A DNA stretch of 36,623 nucleotides from Pseudomonadota bacterium (GTDB lineage Bacteria; Pseudomonadota; Gammaproteobacteria; Steroidobacterales; Woeseiaceae), in the NCBI GenBank assembly GCA_022567295.1, contig JADFHE010000004.1:81505-118127 (forward strand), given 5' to 3'. The translations under genes were made by a program, and so were the position numbers. Under the pieces are notes generated by a model. It saw only the letters and a program-made list of their open reading frames with translations, was not told the DNA's origin and did not search any database. Shown one piece after another: positions 1 through 7,755 of this stretch (its first letter is position 1; every line of letters starts with the position of its first letter).

Positions 1-167
1 CGGCGATCGACCGAAGTAATGGACTCACCGACCAGGTTGCGATCGACGGCCTTTGAGATCGGCCAGCGCAGGTGTCGATTGCGAATAATGATGCCGGTAA
101 TCCGCGTGTCGATGATATGGGGCTCGATACCACGGCGACTGGTTTCAACTTCAGGAAGTTCAGGCAT
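1..167 (-). CDS. mutM: Formamidopyrimidine-DNA glycosylase MutM, N-terminal part, cut by the window edge
   Basis: Bifunctional base-excision-repair glycosylase/AP lyase that removes 8-oxoguanine and ring-opened purines. Only the first 55 codons are present, on the minus strand from an ATG at 167-165. The translation opens [14 protein letters not shown], the hallmark N-terminus of the Fpg/Nei family: after Met removal Pro2 is the Schiff-base nucleophile and Glu3 the catalytic acid. The following stretch ([20 protein letters not shown]) also fits MutM. In E. coli mutM follows radC-rpmB-rpmG, the order seen here, which supports the call. The gene is separated from rpmG by a terminator and an inverted-repeat element, so it probably has its own promoter or one supplied by that element. 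The rest lies left of the window. Confidence 0.93.
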   Translation of the reverse strand, partial: MPELPEVETSRRGIEPHIIDTRITGIIIRNRHLRWPISKAVDRNLVGESITSVDR

Positions 168-180
168 TCCTTATTGTGGC

Positions 181-448
181 CTAGTGCAGTGTCCTGGATT
201 GTATGGCGATTAAGAGGCCCACAAGCGCTTCAAGTCAAGGCGCAGCCTGCCATCAATGGCAACGTCCTTGATAAAGGCTGCAACGCCGGATTGAAGCGCT
301 TGTGAGCCTCCCTTCGGGCAAGACGAGATGGCATCATCAGCGGTGTTGCGCCCCTTGTAAAGGACACGCCATTTACGGCGAGACGCGCCTTGCAGCTAAT
401 GCCATCTTGTCTTGCTTATTCGCCATACAATCCAGGACACTGCACTAG
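181..448. mobile_element. MITE-like element with perfect terminal inverted repeats and two internal hairpins
   Basis: The two ends are exact reverse complements over 29 bases (181-209 and 420-448), starting CTAGTGCAGTGTCC. CTAG at both ends is its own reverse complement and could be a target-site duplication, which leaves a 260-bp element (185-444) with 25-bp terminal repeats. Inside are two adjacent long hairpins: arms 214-233 and 291-310 match at 19 of 20 bases, and arms 318-334 and 399-415 at 16 of 17. No plausible transposase is encoded; the short open frames are incidental. This is the architecture of a non-autonomous miniature inverted-repeat element. It sits between the rpmG terminator and the mutM start. 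The transposase family is not identified; CTAG-type targets would suit some IS5-group transposases, which is only a guess. Confidence 0.8.
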
Positions 449-471
449 TTAGCGATGGACTCAAGCCGCAC

Positions 472-499
472 AAAAAAGAGGCCCAGCGAAGCTGGGCCT
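472..499 (-). terminator. Rho-independent terminator of rpmB-rpmG
   Basis: On the minus strand a perfect 9-bp GC-rich stem (479-487 with 491-499) with a 3-nt loop is followed by a T-tract (A-run at 472-477 on the plus strand). It lies 27 bases past the rpmG stop and would end the ribosomal-protein transcript before mutM. Confidence 0.88.
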
Positions 500-525
500 T
501 GCTTAGCAATTCGTTCAACGTGCTG

Positions 526-681
526 CTACTTGATCTTGGCTTCCTTGTAAAGCACGTGCTTCCGAATCGTCGGATCGTACTTTCTGATCTCCATCTTTTC
601 AGGATGCAGGCGCTTGTTCTTGGTCGTTGTGTAGTAGTGGCCGGTTCCAGCGCTGGAGACGAGTTTGATTATTTCACGCAT
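526..681 (-). CDS. rpmG: 50S ribosomal protein L33
   Basis: A 51-residue basic protein of the large ribosomal subunit. The translation ([20 protein letters not shown]..., then [20 protein letters not shown]) is a textbook bacterial L33, of the form without the zinc-binding cysteines, so it is the zinc-independent type. The ATG at 681-679 is preceded by a strong GGAGG ribosome-binding site seven bases upstream. The gene starts 18 bases after rpmB ends and is followed by a clear terminator, so rpmB-rpmG is one transcription unit. It overlaps no other credible frame. The plus-strand open frame that crosses it has no family features. Confidence 0.96.
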   Translation of the reverse strand: MREIIKLVSSAGTGHYYTTTKNKRLHPEKMEIRKYDPTIRKHVLYKEAKIK

Positions 682-699
682 AGTAGGGTCCTCCGGCGA

Positions 700-936
700 T
701 TAAACGCGTTGGCCGCTGGCACGCAGGTCAGCGAGGACCTTCTCGATACCGTGCTTGTCAATAATACGCAGGCCCTTTTGCGAGATTCGCAGACGTACGA
801 AACGCCGCTCGCTTTCGAGCCAAAAACGCTTGCTGTGCAGGTTCGGCAGAAAACGACGGCGAGTTTTATTATGCGCGTGAGAAACGTTATTGCCGCTTTG
901 CGGGCGCTTCCCAGTCACTTGGCAAACCTTGGACAT
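700..936 (-). CDS. rpmB: 50S ribosomal protein L28
   Basis: A 78-residue ribosomal protein. The translation starts [20 protein letters not shown] and continues with the typical [19 protein letters not shown] segment of L28. The frame extends upstream to 1101, but the ATG at 936 matches the family's usual N-terminus and length (78 residues in E. coli), so the longer start is rejected. The gene is followed by rpmG after 18 bases and preceded by radC on the same strand, the E. coli order. The 115-bp gap to radC can hold the rpmBG promoter. Confidence 0.97.
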   Translation of the reverse strand: MSKVCQVTGKRPQSGNNVSHAHNKTRRRFLPNLHSKRFWLESERRFVRLRISQKGLRIIDKHGIEKVLADLRASGQRV

Positions 937-1051
937 GCTTAAGTCTCTGATTTTACTAATTGTTGCCCACGGCTGGCGGGCAGAGAGCGGAACTTTATAC
1001 CAGTGTATCAGGAGCAATACAAGGGCTCTTCGGGGCTCTCCAGATGATCGC

Positions 1052-1681
1052 CTACAGGAGCCCCCGGCTTGCCAGAGAGGTTGTTTCTCCGTTGCCCACA
1101 ATCAGGTGATCCAGCAGGCGAATATCGACCAGTTCGAGGGCTGATTTAATGCGTCGGGTGATGCGTTCGTCGGCCTGGCTGGGTTCTGCCACGCCGGACG
1201 GATGGTTATGAGCCAGTATTACAGCGGCCGCATTGACGCTCAGCGCTTCCTTGACGACTTCTCGTGGATAGACCGAGGTGCCGTCGATTGTGCCGCGAAA
1301 CAGTTCATCAAAGCGCAGCACGCGGTGGCGATTGTCAAGATACAGGCAGCAGAAAAGCTCATGCTCGAGGTGCTGCATTCGGGCCTTCAAGAAAGCCTCG
1401 GTGTCTGCCGGACTCTGGATCGTCTCGCCGCAGGGCAGGGATTCCTCGAAGTATCGGCGCGCGAGCTTGGGCAGTGCGCGCAAAGCCCCGAGGCGTGTCC
1501 GGCCGATACCAGCGCAGGCCAGAAGATCGGCGTTGTTGGCATGCAACAGCGCTCTCAGACTGCCAAAGCGGAGCAAGAGCTTGCTGGCCGTTTCTCGCCC
1601 GGACGGGTTGCTGCCGCTGGCGCCGAGCAGCGCGGCCAGCAACTGGACGTCGGTACTTTCCTTGTTGGTGACGTGTTTCAC
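1052..1681 (-). CDS. radC: RadC-family JAB/MPN-domain protein
   Basis: 209-residue member of the RadC (DUF2466) family, historically named as a DNA-repair protein although its role in repair is not settled. The N-terminal half has a helix-hairpin-helix-like segment ([15 protein letters not shown], about residues 53-67). The C-terminal half is the MPN domain with the JAMM metal-binding signature HNHPSG...SQAD, His158, His160 and Asp171, consistent with a zinc hydrolase fold. Only a GTG at 1681 is available after an in-frame TAG at 1696-1694, and no good ribosome-binding site is seen. The protein is slightly short at the N-terminus compared with E. coli RadC. It is divergent from coaBC with about 100 bp between, as in E. 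coli and Pseudomonas. Confidence 0.93.
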   Translation of the reverse strand: MKHVTNKESTDVQLLAALLGASGSNPSGRETASKLLLRFGSLRALLHANNADLLACAGIGRTRLGALRALPKLARRYFEESLPCGETIQSPADTEAFLKARMQHLEHELFCCLYLDNRHRVLRFDELFRGTIDGTSVYPREVVKEALSVNAAAVILAHNHPSGVAEPSQADERITRRIKSALELVDIRLLDHLIVGNGETTSLASRGLL

Positions 1682-1785
1682 ACGATTATGTTGCTACCAA
1701 ACGGTATTTCCTTACAACGAATCAATCTGCCAGGGATGTCCTGATTCACTGGAATTCGCCGAACGCAACAGGCTAAGCTTGTCTG

Positions 1786-3021
1786 ATGAACATTGTCCTT
1801 GGCATTACCGGCGGAATAGCTGCCTACAAAGCACCCGACCTGGTGCGGCGTTTGCGTGATCGTGGCGCCGACGTACAGATCGTGATGACGACCTCGGCTG
1901 AGGAGTTCGTCACCAGCACGGCGCTGCAAGCTGTATCAGGCAAGCCCATTCGAACTAATCTCTGGGACAAGGAGGCAGAGGCGGCGATGAGTCACATTGA
2001 GCTCGCTCGCTGGGCCGATTTTGTTCTGATCGCGCCGGCGACCGCCGAGGTAATGGCGCGCATTGTCAGCGGCGGCGCACCCGATCTGTTGACGACGATC
2101 TGTCTGGCAACCGAGGCACCGATTGCACTCGCACCGGCGATGAATCATGTCATGTGGAGCAATCCGGCCACGCAGGCGAATTGCGAGATCTTAGAGCAGC
2201 GCGGCATTCATATTCTGGGTCCCGGCGTCGGTTCGCAGGCGTGTGGCGAAACAGGAGCCGGGCGCATGCTGGAGCCGGACGCCATCGCCGCGACGATCTT
2301 TAGTCTTACGGGCGGCAAGGGTGAAGGGCTGCTCGAAGGACGCAAGGTTGTCGTTACGGCTGGCCCAACGCGTGAAGCGATTGATCCTGTTCGATACATC
2401 ACGAACCGCAGTTCCGGGAAAATGGGATACGCGGTAGCCAGTGCGGCGGCGGCCCAGGGTGCCAGGGTTGTTCTTGTAAGCGGCCCGGTCAACTTGCCAG
2501 AACCATCGGGTGTTGAGCTTATCTGCGTCGAGTCGGCGCAAGACATGTACGCGGCGACTCACGAGGTGATCGGTGATGCCGATATATTTATCGCTGCCGC
2601 CGCCGTCGCGGACTATCGTCCGACGGCAATCGCGGAACAGAAAATAAAGAAGAAAGAGGCAGCAATGAGCGTGGATCTTGTGCGCTGTCCGGACATCCTG
2701 GCTTCGGTTGCCGGTCTCAAGGACGCGCCGTTTACCATCGGTTTTGCTGCGGAAACTGAAAACGTTGTTGGATACGCTCGCGGCAAACTTGAGAACAAAA
2801 ATCTCGATCTGATCGTCGCCAATCGCGTTGGCAGCGATTGCGGGTTCGATTCCGACGATAATGCGGCGACAGTTCTGTGGGTCGATGGCGAGCAAAGTTT
2901 TCCGACGTCTTCGAAAATTGAGCTGGCCCGGGAATTGATTGAGCTTGCCGCTGAACGCTTCTATGCTGTGCGTGGTTCCGAAACTCGACCCAGATTAACC
3001 GTGGTTTCAAACAACGACTGA
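1786..3021 (+). CDS. coaBC: Bifunctional phosphopantothenoylcysteine decarboxylase / phosphopantothenate-cysteine ligase
   Basis: Cytosolic enzyme of coenzyme A synthesis. Its CoaB domain joins cysteine to 4'-phosphopantothenate using CTP, and its CoaC domain decarboxylates the product with FMN. The 411-residue length is normal. CoaC (about 1-175) shows the flavoprotein start [15 protein letters not shown], the active-site His70 in [10 protein letters not shown], the PAMN motif with Asn120 and the substrate-clamp Cys153 in [12 protein letters not shown]. CoaB (about 185-400) shows [20 protein letters not shown] and the lysine-rich KIKKKE segment. The ATG at 1786 fits the family start. dut follows after 14 bases, a pairing conserved in E. 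coli (dfp-dut) and Pseudomonas, so the two are very probably co-transcribed. Confidence 0.97.
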   Translation: MNIVLGITGGIAAYKAPDLVRRLRDRGADVQIVMTTSAEEFVTSTALQAVSGKPIRTNLWDKEAEAAMSHIELARWADFVLIAPATAEVMARIVSGGAPDLLTTICLATEAPIALAPAMNHVMWSNPATQANCEILEQRGIHILGPGVGSQACGETGAGRMLEPDAIAATIFSLTGGKGEGLLEGRKVVVTAGPTREAIDPVRYITNRSSGKMGYAVASAAAAQGARVVLVSGPVNLPEPSGVELICVESAQDMYAATHEVIGDADIFIAAAAVADYRPTAIAEQKIKKKEAAMSVDLVRCPDILASVAGLKDAPFTIGFAAETENVVGYARGKLENKNLDLIVANRVGSDCGFDSDDNAATVLWVDGEQSFPTSSKIELARELIELAAERFYAVRGSETRPRLTVVSNND

Positions 3022-3035
3022 AGGACTCATTTCCA

Positions 3036-3491
3036 TTGCGATCCATCGAACTGAAAATACTCGACCCGCGGGTCGGGGACTCCATTCCTTTGCCCCAATA
3101 CGCAACCGATGGCTCTGCCGGGATGGATATGCGCGCGTGCATCGATGAGCCGTTGACGGTCGCGCCCGGGGAGACGGTGCTGGTACCGACCGGGTTGGCC
3201 ATTCATGTCGCAGACCCGGCTCTGGCAGCGGTCTTGTTACCGCGCTCGGGCCTGGGCCACAAACACGGCCTGGTACTCGGCAACCTTACCGGACTAATTG
3301 ATTCCGACTACCAGGGCCAGGTTTATATATCGTGCTGGAATCGCAGTTCAACGAGCTATGAAGTGCAGCCGGCCGAACGGATTGCACAGATGGTATTCGT
3401 AGCGGTTGAGCAGGTCGAGTTAAGGGTTGTTGAAGAATTTGACGCCAGCGGCAGAGGTGCCGGAGGATTCGGCCATTCTGGCAAAGACTAG
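3036..3491 (+). CDS. dut: Deoxyuridine 5'-triphosphate nucleotidohydrolase (dUTPase)
   Basis: Hydrolyses dUTP to dUMP and diphosphate, keeping uracil out of DNA and feeding dTMP synthesis. The 151-residue protein carries the five motifs of trimeric dUTPases in order: AGMDMRA (motif 1), [11 protein letters not shown] (2), [14 protein letters not shown] (3, with the catalytic Asp), ERIAQMVF (4) and the flexible C-terminal [10 protein letters not shown] (5). The start is a TTG at 3036, with AAGGA about ten bases upstream. This start gives the family N-terminus [13 protein letters not shown], and there is no in-frame ATG before the conserved region. The gene is downstream of coaBC and converges on the DUF4124 gene, with only two bases between their stops. 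Confidence 0.96.
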   Translation: MRSIELKILDPRVGDSIPLPQYATDGSAGMDMRACIDEPLTVAPGETVLVPTGLAIHVADPALAAVLLPRSGLGHKHGLVLGNLTGLIDSDYQGQVYISCWNRSSTSYEVQPAERIAQMVFVAVEQVELRVVEEFDASGRGAGGFGHSGKD

Positions 3492-3493
3492 AC

Positions 3494-4114
3494 TCAGTCG
3501 ATTCCCTTGAGAACTTTGAATCGCGAAATATCACCATCGAATCGCGTGATGATGCGCTGTTCGTCAGCCAGAAATTTCTCCAAATTGCGTTCGTGACGCG
3601 CGATGGTCTCTTTGGTCGAACGTAAGTCTGCAGCAAGATCTGCATCGATTGTCGGGGCGTCGGGATCATCACTATAGGGTTGGAACAGTGACGCCTCGCC
3701 ACGCAGATCGTCAAGCCGCAGAGTAAGATTTGACAAATACAGTTCTGTTACTCGCGATTGAGCCTGGAACAGTTCAATGCGGCGGTCACGGTGCAAAAGA
3801 ATTTCTTCTACAGTAATGTAAGTGGCAAGCAAAGCCTGGTCTGCCCGTTGCTGCAGTTTCTGAGCAACACGTAGCTCGGCAGCACGTTCGTCGGCCTCCA
3901 GTTGCTCAGCGGTCTTCTTGCCGGCGAGGTTTTGGATAATTACGCCGTGGTCATTTAGTACGTCTTTTGGGAACTCTGCAAACCGTGCTGGAATAGTGTC
4001 GCCGTAATGCACAAGACCATCGGCATCTACCCAGCGGTAGACTCTTGTCTCTTGCGCACCTGCGGCCAGGGGGGCCAACAGCGTCAATACACAGGTTAGA
4101 ACAATTATTCGCAT
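3494..4114 (-). CDS. Exported DUF4124-domain protein with C-terminal coiled coil
   Basis: 206 residues. Residues 1-20 form a signal peptide (MRIIVLTCVLTLLAPLAAGA, cleavage probably just before QE). A short DUF4124 motif follows (RVYRWVDADGLVHYGDTIPA, about 25-44), a small beta-rich module common at the N-terminus of gammaproteobacterial envelope proteins. The remainder is charged and helical (about 65-195, rich in Glu, Arg, Leu and Ala), consistent with a coiled coil. Function is unknown; the location should be periplasmic or envelope-attached. It stands alone between dut and pyrE on the minus strand. A second DUF4124 protein lies at about 26.7 kb. The domain call comes from recalling the family motif, not from a search. 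Confidence 0.8.
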   Translation of the reverse strand: MRIIVLTCVLTLLAPLAAGAQETRVYRWVDADGLVHYGDTIPARFAEFPKDVLNDHGVIIQNLAGKKTAEQLEADERAAELRVAQKLQQRADQALLATYITVEEILLHRDRRIELFQAQSRVTELYLSNLTLRLDDLRGEASLFQPYSDDPDAPTIDADLAADLRSTKETIARHERNLEKFLADEQRIITRFDGDISRFKVLKGID

Positions 4115-4228
4115 GGCTCAAATATGCCACCTTATCGGTTTCCGGGCGTGGGACTGGTTCTCGTTATTGCAGCTTAGTCGCCGCCAAGTATTCTGTAAAC
4201 TCCAAACTAAGCCCGATTTTTCAAGTAC

Positions 4229-4876
4229 TTAAACGATTACACTGTATTGCTTGCGATAGTTGAGTACTGGCTCAAGGAACTCTTCGTACTCGCTTGATTC
4301 CTCAAGAATGTCTATCAGGTCATCCAATTGGACAATACTTATGACAGGAATATCCAGCGACTGTTTGATCTCCTGAACCGCGGAATACGGTCCGCGACCT
4401 CGCTCCTGCCGATCGAGCGATATAATCAGTCCCGCCACTTTGGCGCCGGCGGCTGAGATCATCCGGTGGGCCTCGCGAACGGCGGTCCCCGCAGTAATTA
4501 CGTCATCGACTACCAGTACGCCACCGGACAGCGGTGCACCGACGATACTGCCGCCCTCGCCGTGAGCTTTCGCTTCCTTCCTGTTAAATGAATACGGAAC
4601 GTCGATGTCGTGCTGTTCTGCGAGCGATGCGGCGGCAAGTGCTGCCAGCGGAATGCCTTTATAAGCGGGTCCGAACAGCATGTCGAAACGGATATTGGAT
4701 GCAGCGATAGCTGCGGCGTAGAAACGACCGAGTTTCGCAGCGGCGTATCCCGTGTTAAAAAGGCCGGCGTTGAAAAAGTACGGACTGACCCTGCCGGACT
4801 TGAGTGTAAATTCGCCGAATCGGAGGACGCCGAGCTCCAGTGCCAGTTCGATGAACTCGCGCTTATATCCGCGCAT
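4229..4876 (-). CDS. pyrE: Orotate phosphoribosyltransferase
   Basis: Fifth step of de novo pyrimidine synthesis: transfers the phosphoribosyl group of PRPP to orotate to form OMP. The 215-residue protein begins [20 protein letters not shown], like E. coli PyrE (213 residues). It has the orotate-binding [16 protein letters not shown] region (about 23-38), the Lys/Arg loop [14 protein letters not shown] and the PRPP motif [13 protein letters not shown] (about 120-132). The frame opens at 4960, but the ATG at 4876 is the family start; the extra 28 codons are not conserved-looking. It is divergent from the ExoIII/Crc-type gene across a 96-bp promoter region, the same arrangement as pyrE/crc in Pseudomonas. 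Confidence 0.96.
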   Translation of the reverse strand: MRGYKREFIELALELGVLRFGEFTLKSGRVSPYFFNAGLFNTGYAAAKLGRFYAAAIAASNIRFDMLFGPAYKGIPLAALAAASLAEQHDIDVPYSFNRKEAKAHGEGGSIVGAPLSGGVLVVDDVITAGTAVREAHRMISAAGAKVAGLIISLDRQERGRGPYSAVQEIKQSLDIPVISIVQLDDLIDILEESSEYEEFLEPVLNYRKQYSVIV

Positions 4877-4894
4877 GTGTTTCGTCTTCCATTG

Positions 4895-4922
4895 TTGGTC
4901 TTTTTGGGTGCTTATGTATGAT
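4895..4922 (+). promoter_or_regulatory. Candidate sigma-70 promoter for the exoIII/crc-like gene
   Basis: TTGGTC (4895-4900) and TATGAT (4917-4922) are separated by 16 bases and lie about 50 bases before the TTG start at 4973. The pyrE transcript must start within the same 96-bp gap in the other direction. The call rests on consensus similarity only. Confidence 0.4.
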
Positions 4923-4972
4923 GGTCGCGGCCGTCTGAATTTCGGACCGGAGTATGACACAGGAGTTTAAGT

Positions 4973-5755
4973 TTGTTTCGCGTTATCAGTTTCAATGCCA
5001 ATGGCATCCGGGCGGCGGCTCGCAAAGGCTTTTTCGATTGGATGGCCGGGCAGAATGCCGATGTTGTTTGTATACAGGAAACCAAGGCACAGGTTCACCA
5101 GCTGACCGACGAGGTTTTTTCGCCGACCGGTTATCACAGTTATTACGAGGACGCCGAGAAAAAAGGGTACAGTGGTACCGCGATCTACTCGCGCCACAAA
5201 CCGAAGAAGATAATCCGTGGCTATGGTGATGCCGAGTTCGATAGCGAAGGTCGTTATCTCGAGGTACAGCTTGCGGGCATCAACGTTGTGTCGTTGTATC
5301 TGCCATCGGGATCGTCAGGCGATATCCGGCAGGAAGCAAAGTATCGCTGCCTCGCTTCATTCACAGAGCATTTGCAGAAGTTGCAGCGGCGCAGATCCGA
5401 AACCGTCATTTGCGGCGACTGGAACATCGCTCACAATGAAATTGACCTGAAGAACTGGAAGGCCAATCAGAAAAATTCCGGATTCCTGCCAGAGGAGCGT
5501 GCGTGGCTGGATAAAGTGTTCGGTGAGTATTGTTATACCGATGCGTTTCGAACACTGGAGCAGGAGCCGGACCAATACACCTGGTGGTCAAACCGCGGCC
5601 GTGCCTGGGATAACAATGTTGGGTGGCGACTCGATTACCAGGTGGTCACCCCCGGGCTCAAAAATAAAGTGACGAGGACGGCGATCTACCGCGACGAGCG
5701 ATTTTCTGACCACGCACCGCTGACCATGGATTACGATTGGGTTCATGACGGCTGA
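4973..5755 (+). CDS. xth: Exodeoxyribonuclease III family protein at the crc locus, nuclease residues intact
   Basis: 260-residue endonuclease/exonuclease/phosphatase-fold protein, predicted AP endonuclease / 3'-5' exonuclease in base excision repair. Catalytic motifs are all present: NANG (Asn8/Asn10), QETK with metal-binding Glu36, YLPSGSSG, GDWN with Asp149 and Asn151, and SDH with Asp246-His247. The C-terminal half also resembles Pseudomonas Crc: KNW then GFLPEERAWLDKVFG, GWRLDYQVVTPGL and a DYDW tail. The gene is likewise divergent from pyrE. Crc itself is an ExoIII fold that lost the catalytic residues and works with Hfq in catabolite repression; this copy should still be a nuclease. 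The start is TTG with an AGGAG seven bases upstream. ampG overlaps its 3' end by 11 bases. Confidence 0.92.
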   Translation: MFRVISFNANGIRAAARKGFFDWMAGQNADVVCIQETKAQVHQLTDEVFSPTGYHSYYEDAEKKGYSGTAIYSRHKPKKIIRGYGDAEFDSEGRYLEVQLAGINVVSLYLPSGSSGDIRQEAKYRCLASFTEHLQKLQRRRSETVICGDWNIAHNEIDLKNWKANQKNSGFLPEERAWLDKVFGEYCYTDAFRTLEQEPDQYTWWSNRGRAWDNNVGWRLDYQVVTPGLKNKVTRTAIYRDERFSDHAPLTMDYDWVHDG

Positions 5756-7022
5756 ATCCCAACAGGACAGAGCGCGCAAGGAGACGCTTAGAGAAGCGGT
5801 CTTGAATCGCCGTATGTTGACTTGTGTCTTCACCGGTTTTACATCGGGCCTGCCACTGTACGTTTTGTTTCAGCTCATCCCGGGTTGGCTCCGGGTTGAA
5901 GGCGTGGGTCTTGCGGAAATTGGTTTTTTCGCGCTGGTGCAGTTTCCCTATACCTGGAAGTTCTTGTGGTCGCCTTTCATGGACCGCATTACGTTGCCCT
6001 GCCTGGGTCACCGTCGTGGCTGGATGCTGGTCACGCAAATTGCCCTGCTTATTTCGATTGCTGCGATGGGATTTATCAGACCTGATCTATCGCTCTGGAC
6101 GGTTGCGTATTTGTCAATCGCGGTCGCTTTCTTCAGTGCCAGCCAGGACATCGTGCTCGATGCTTATCGCCGCGAGTTGCTGCCTGATGTCGAATTGGGC
6201 ATTGGCAACTCGATACATGTGCAGGCGTATAGATTGTCAGGCCTCGTGCCTGGTGCTCTCGGCCTCATACTCGCCGACCAATTCGACTGGCGCATCGTGT
6301 TCGTCATCATCGCGCTATTCATGTTGGTGGGCATCGTAATGACGCTGGTCATCAAAGAGGCGGTCGCGAAACCGACGCCACCGCGATCGATGCGCGACGC
6401 CGTGATCGAGCCGTTCCGCGATTTCATCGGCCGTGCCGGACTCAAGCCTGCGTTGCTGGTACTCGCTTTCCTGTTTCTTTATAAACTCGGCGACAACATG
6501 GCGACAGCTTTGCAAACGCCGTTCTTCATCGATGTGGGTTTTACATTGACGCAGATCGGCGTGATCGCGAAGACTGCCGGACTGGCCGCGGCGATCGTCG
6601 GCGGAATGGTGGGCGGCCTGGTCATGGTGAAATTGTCGATCAACCGCGCGTTGTGGCTGTTCGGCGTAGTGCAGATCGTGAGTATCCTGGGCTTTGCTTT
6701 GCTGTCGGAGATCGGCCCGAATCCGTGGATGCTCGGTGTGGCCGTAGCATTTGAGTATCTTGGCGTTGGCCTGGGGTCCGCGGCGTTAATTGCGTTTATG
6801 GCACGTACCACTAATCCGGCGTTCGCGGCAACACAACTGGCTCTCTTTACCGCGTTGGCGTCAGTGCCGAGGGTATTCGCAAACTCCGTAACCGGCGTGA
6901 TCGTAGAGCGGGTGGGATGGACAAGTTTCTTCCTTGTTTGCATAGTGCTCGCGATCCCGGGGATGCTGCTATTACTTAAGGTCGCCCCATGGAATGAGAC
7001 GTCTGAAGTGACGTATCAGTGA
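5745..7022 (+). CDS. ampG: AmpG-type muropeptide MFS transporter
   Basis: 425-residue major-facilitator permease with about 12 hydrophobic segments. AmpG proteins import GlcNAc-anhydroMurNAc peptides from the periplasm for cell-wall recycling. The family signature is visible: YTWKFLWSPFMDRITLPCLG followed by HRRGWMLVTQ (about 68-97), then SQDIVLDAYRRELL (about 131-144), in which the Asp-Ala-Tyr motif is typical of AmpG. The ATG at 5745 lies inside the end of the exoIII gene, and its stop overlaps the GTG of the Rieske gene, so the three genes are translationally coupled. Some AmpG-like permeases have other substrates, so transport of muropeptides is inferred from the family. Confidence 0.85.
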   Translation: MTAESQQDRARKETLREAVLNRRMLTCVFTGFTSGLPLYVLFQLIPGWLRVEGVGLAEIGFFALVQFPYTWKFLWSPFMDRITLPCLGHRRGWMLVTQIALLISIAAMGFIRPDLSLWTVAYLSIAVAFFSASQDIVLDAYRRELLPDVELGIGNSIHVQAYRLSGLVPGALGLILADQFDWRIVFVIIALFMLVGIVMTLVIKEAVAKPTPPRSMRDAVIEPFRDFIGRAGLKPALLVLAFLFLYKLGDNMATALQTPFFIDVGFTLTQIGVIAKTAGLAAAIVGGMVGGLVMVKLSINRALWLFGVVQIVSILGFALLSEIGPNPWMLGVAVAFEYLGVGLGSAALIAFMARTTNPAFAATQLALFTALASVPRVFANSVTGVIVERVGWTSFFLVCIVLAIPGMLLLLKVAPWNETSEVTYQ

Positions 7023-7372
7023 GCGACGTTGAGGTTGCGGTTGGCCCGATTGACGAACTGGAGGATCCGGGCTGCAGAGAATTTACGATCGGCGGGGGTG
7101 ACTGGCCATTTAGGGGTTTCGTTGTTCGACGAGGTGGCGATGTCTTCGCGTATCAAAATGTTTGTGCGCACGTTGGACACCCACTTAATTGGTCAGCCAA
7201 TAAATTCCTGACCAAAGATAAGTCAGCGATCATTTGTGCGTCGCACGGCGCGACCTACGCGATAGAGTCAGGCGAATGCTTCGCAGGGCCCGCTGCCGGC
7301 AAGGCGTTGCGAAAGGTGGAGTTGGCGGTTCGGGAGGGCGTGATCTATATCACTGGCCCGGACAGCATGTAG
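7019..7372 (+). CDS. Small Rieske [2Fe-2S] ferredoxin-like protein
   Basis: 117-residue soluble protein with a complete Rieske cluster site: Cys49-Ala-His51 (CAHVGHPLN) and Cys73-Ala-Ser-His76 (CASHGATY). The spacing between the two halves (21 residues) is longer than in ferredoxin components of dioxygenases, but is usual for stand-alone proteins of this type that continue with GECFAGPAAGKAL. It should be a cytosolic one-electron carrier, partner unknown. The start is a GTG overlapping the ampG stop (GTGA), which makes it the last gene of the exoIII-ampG-Rieske unit. No oxygenase or reductase partner is encoded nearby, so the physiological role is open. Confidence 0.88.
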   Translation: MSDVEVAVGPIDELEDPGCREFTIGGGDWPFRGFVVRRGGDVFAYQNVCAHVGHPLNWSANKFLTKDKSAIICASHGATYAIESGECFAGPAAGKALRKVELAVREGVIYITGPDSM

Positions 7373-7393
7373 CGACGTTTGGGTAGCGGCATC

Positions 7394-7684
7394 CTACAGT
7401 TTGTCGAGGAATGCTAACGGGTCGTGAAACCCGTTGGGCATGTCGCTTTCTTTTTGTCCGACGTAATCTTCCGGGTCCATGTCAACCGAGCCGGACCAGT
7501 CTTCGGGCGCGCTGACTTCGACGAGCAACAGCTGCGGCCAGTGTTCGATCTCTTCTTCACCTATCGTACCGTCAAACTGCTGAATCTCGACTGTGCCGTC
7601 GTCTTCATCAACGGCAACGACTTCGAACAATGTCCCATTAGGCCGGCGAAACCAGTTGCCTATGATGGGAAATTGAACGGCCAT
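7394..7684 (-). CDS. Small acidic conserved protein (DUF6763-like)
   Basis: 96 residues, very acidic. The N-terminus MAVQFPIIGNWFRRPNGTLF leads into a beta-strand module with alternating acidic residues (EVVAVDEDDGTVEIQQFDG), then EEEIEHWPQLLL and a PEDWSGSVDMDPEDY tail. It looks like a small Sm/SH3-like beta-barrel protein known only as a gammaproteobacterial conserved family; I recall DUF6763 for this pattern but cannot confirm it. The frame opens at 7711, but the ATG at 7684 with AAGGA upstream gives the conserved-looking start. It lies downstream of trmB on the same strand, about 70 bp away, and converges on the Rieske gene. Function unknown. Confidence 0.75.
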   Translation of the reverse strand: MAVQFPIIGNWFRRPNGTLFEVVAVDEDDGTVEIQQFDGTIGEEEIEHWPQLLLVEVSAPEDWSGSVDMDPEDYVGQKESDMPNGFHDPLAFLDKL

Positions 7685-7755
7685 GGTCGGAGTTCCTTCG
7701 CTGATCAACACTCTTTCTATAGTTATAGAGCATGCGCGAAGAAGCGCAAGCCCTT

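Noticed and set aside
19-305. Short plus-strand open frames at the left edge
   Set aside because: They are antisense to the mutM start or lie within the inverted-repeat element and are explained by these.
181-448. Inverted-repeat element as a CRISPR array or attachment site
   Set aside because: There are no regularly spaced direct repeats and no integrase gene adjoins it; the structure is inverted, not tandem.
412-942. 176-codon plus-strand open frame across rpmG and rpmB
   Set aside because: Both minus-strand ribosomal protein genes are certain and the plus frame starts inside the inverted-repeat element.
2191-2895. 234-codon minus-strand open frame opposite coaBC
   Set aside because: It is antisense to intact CoaBC, is Arg-rich, has no recognisable domain and no ribosome-binding site.
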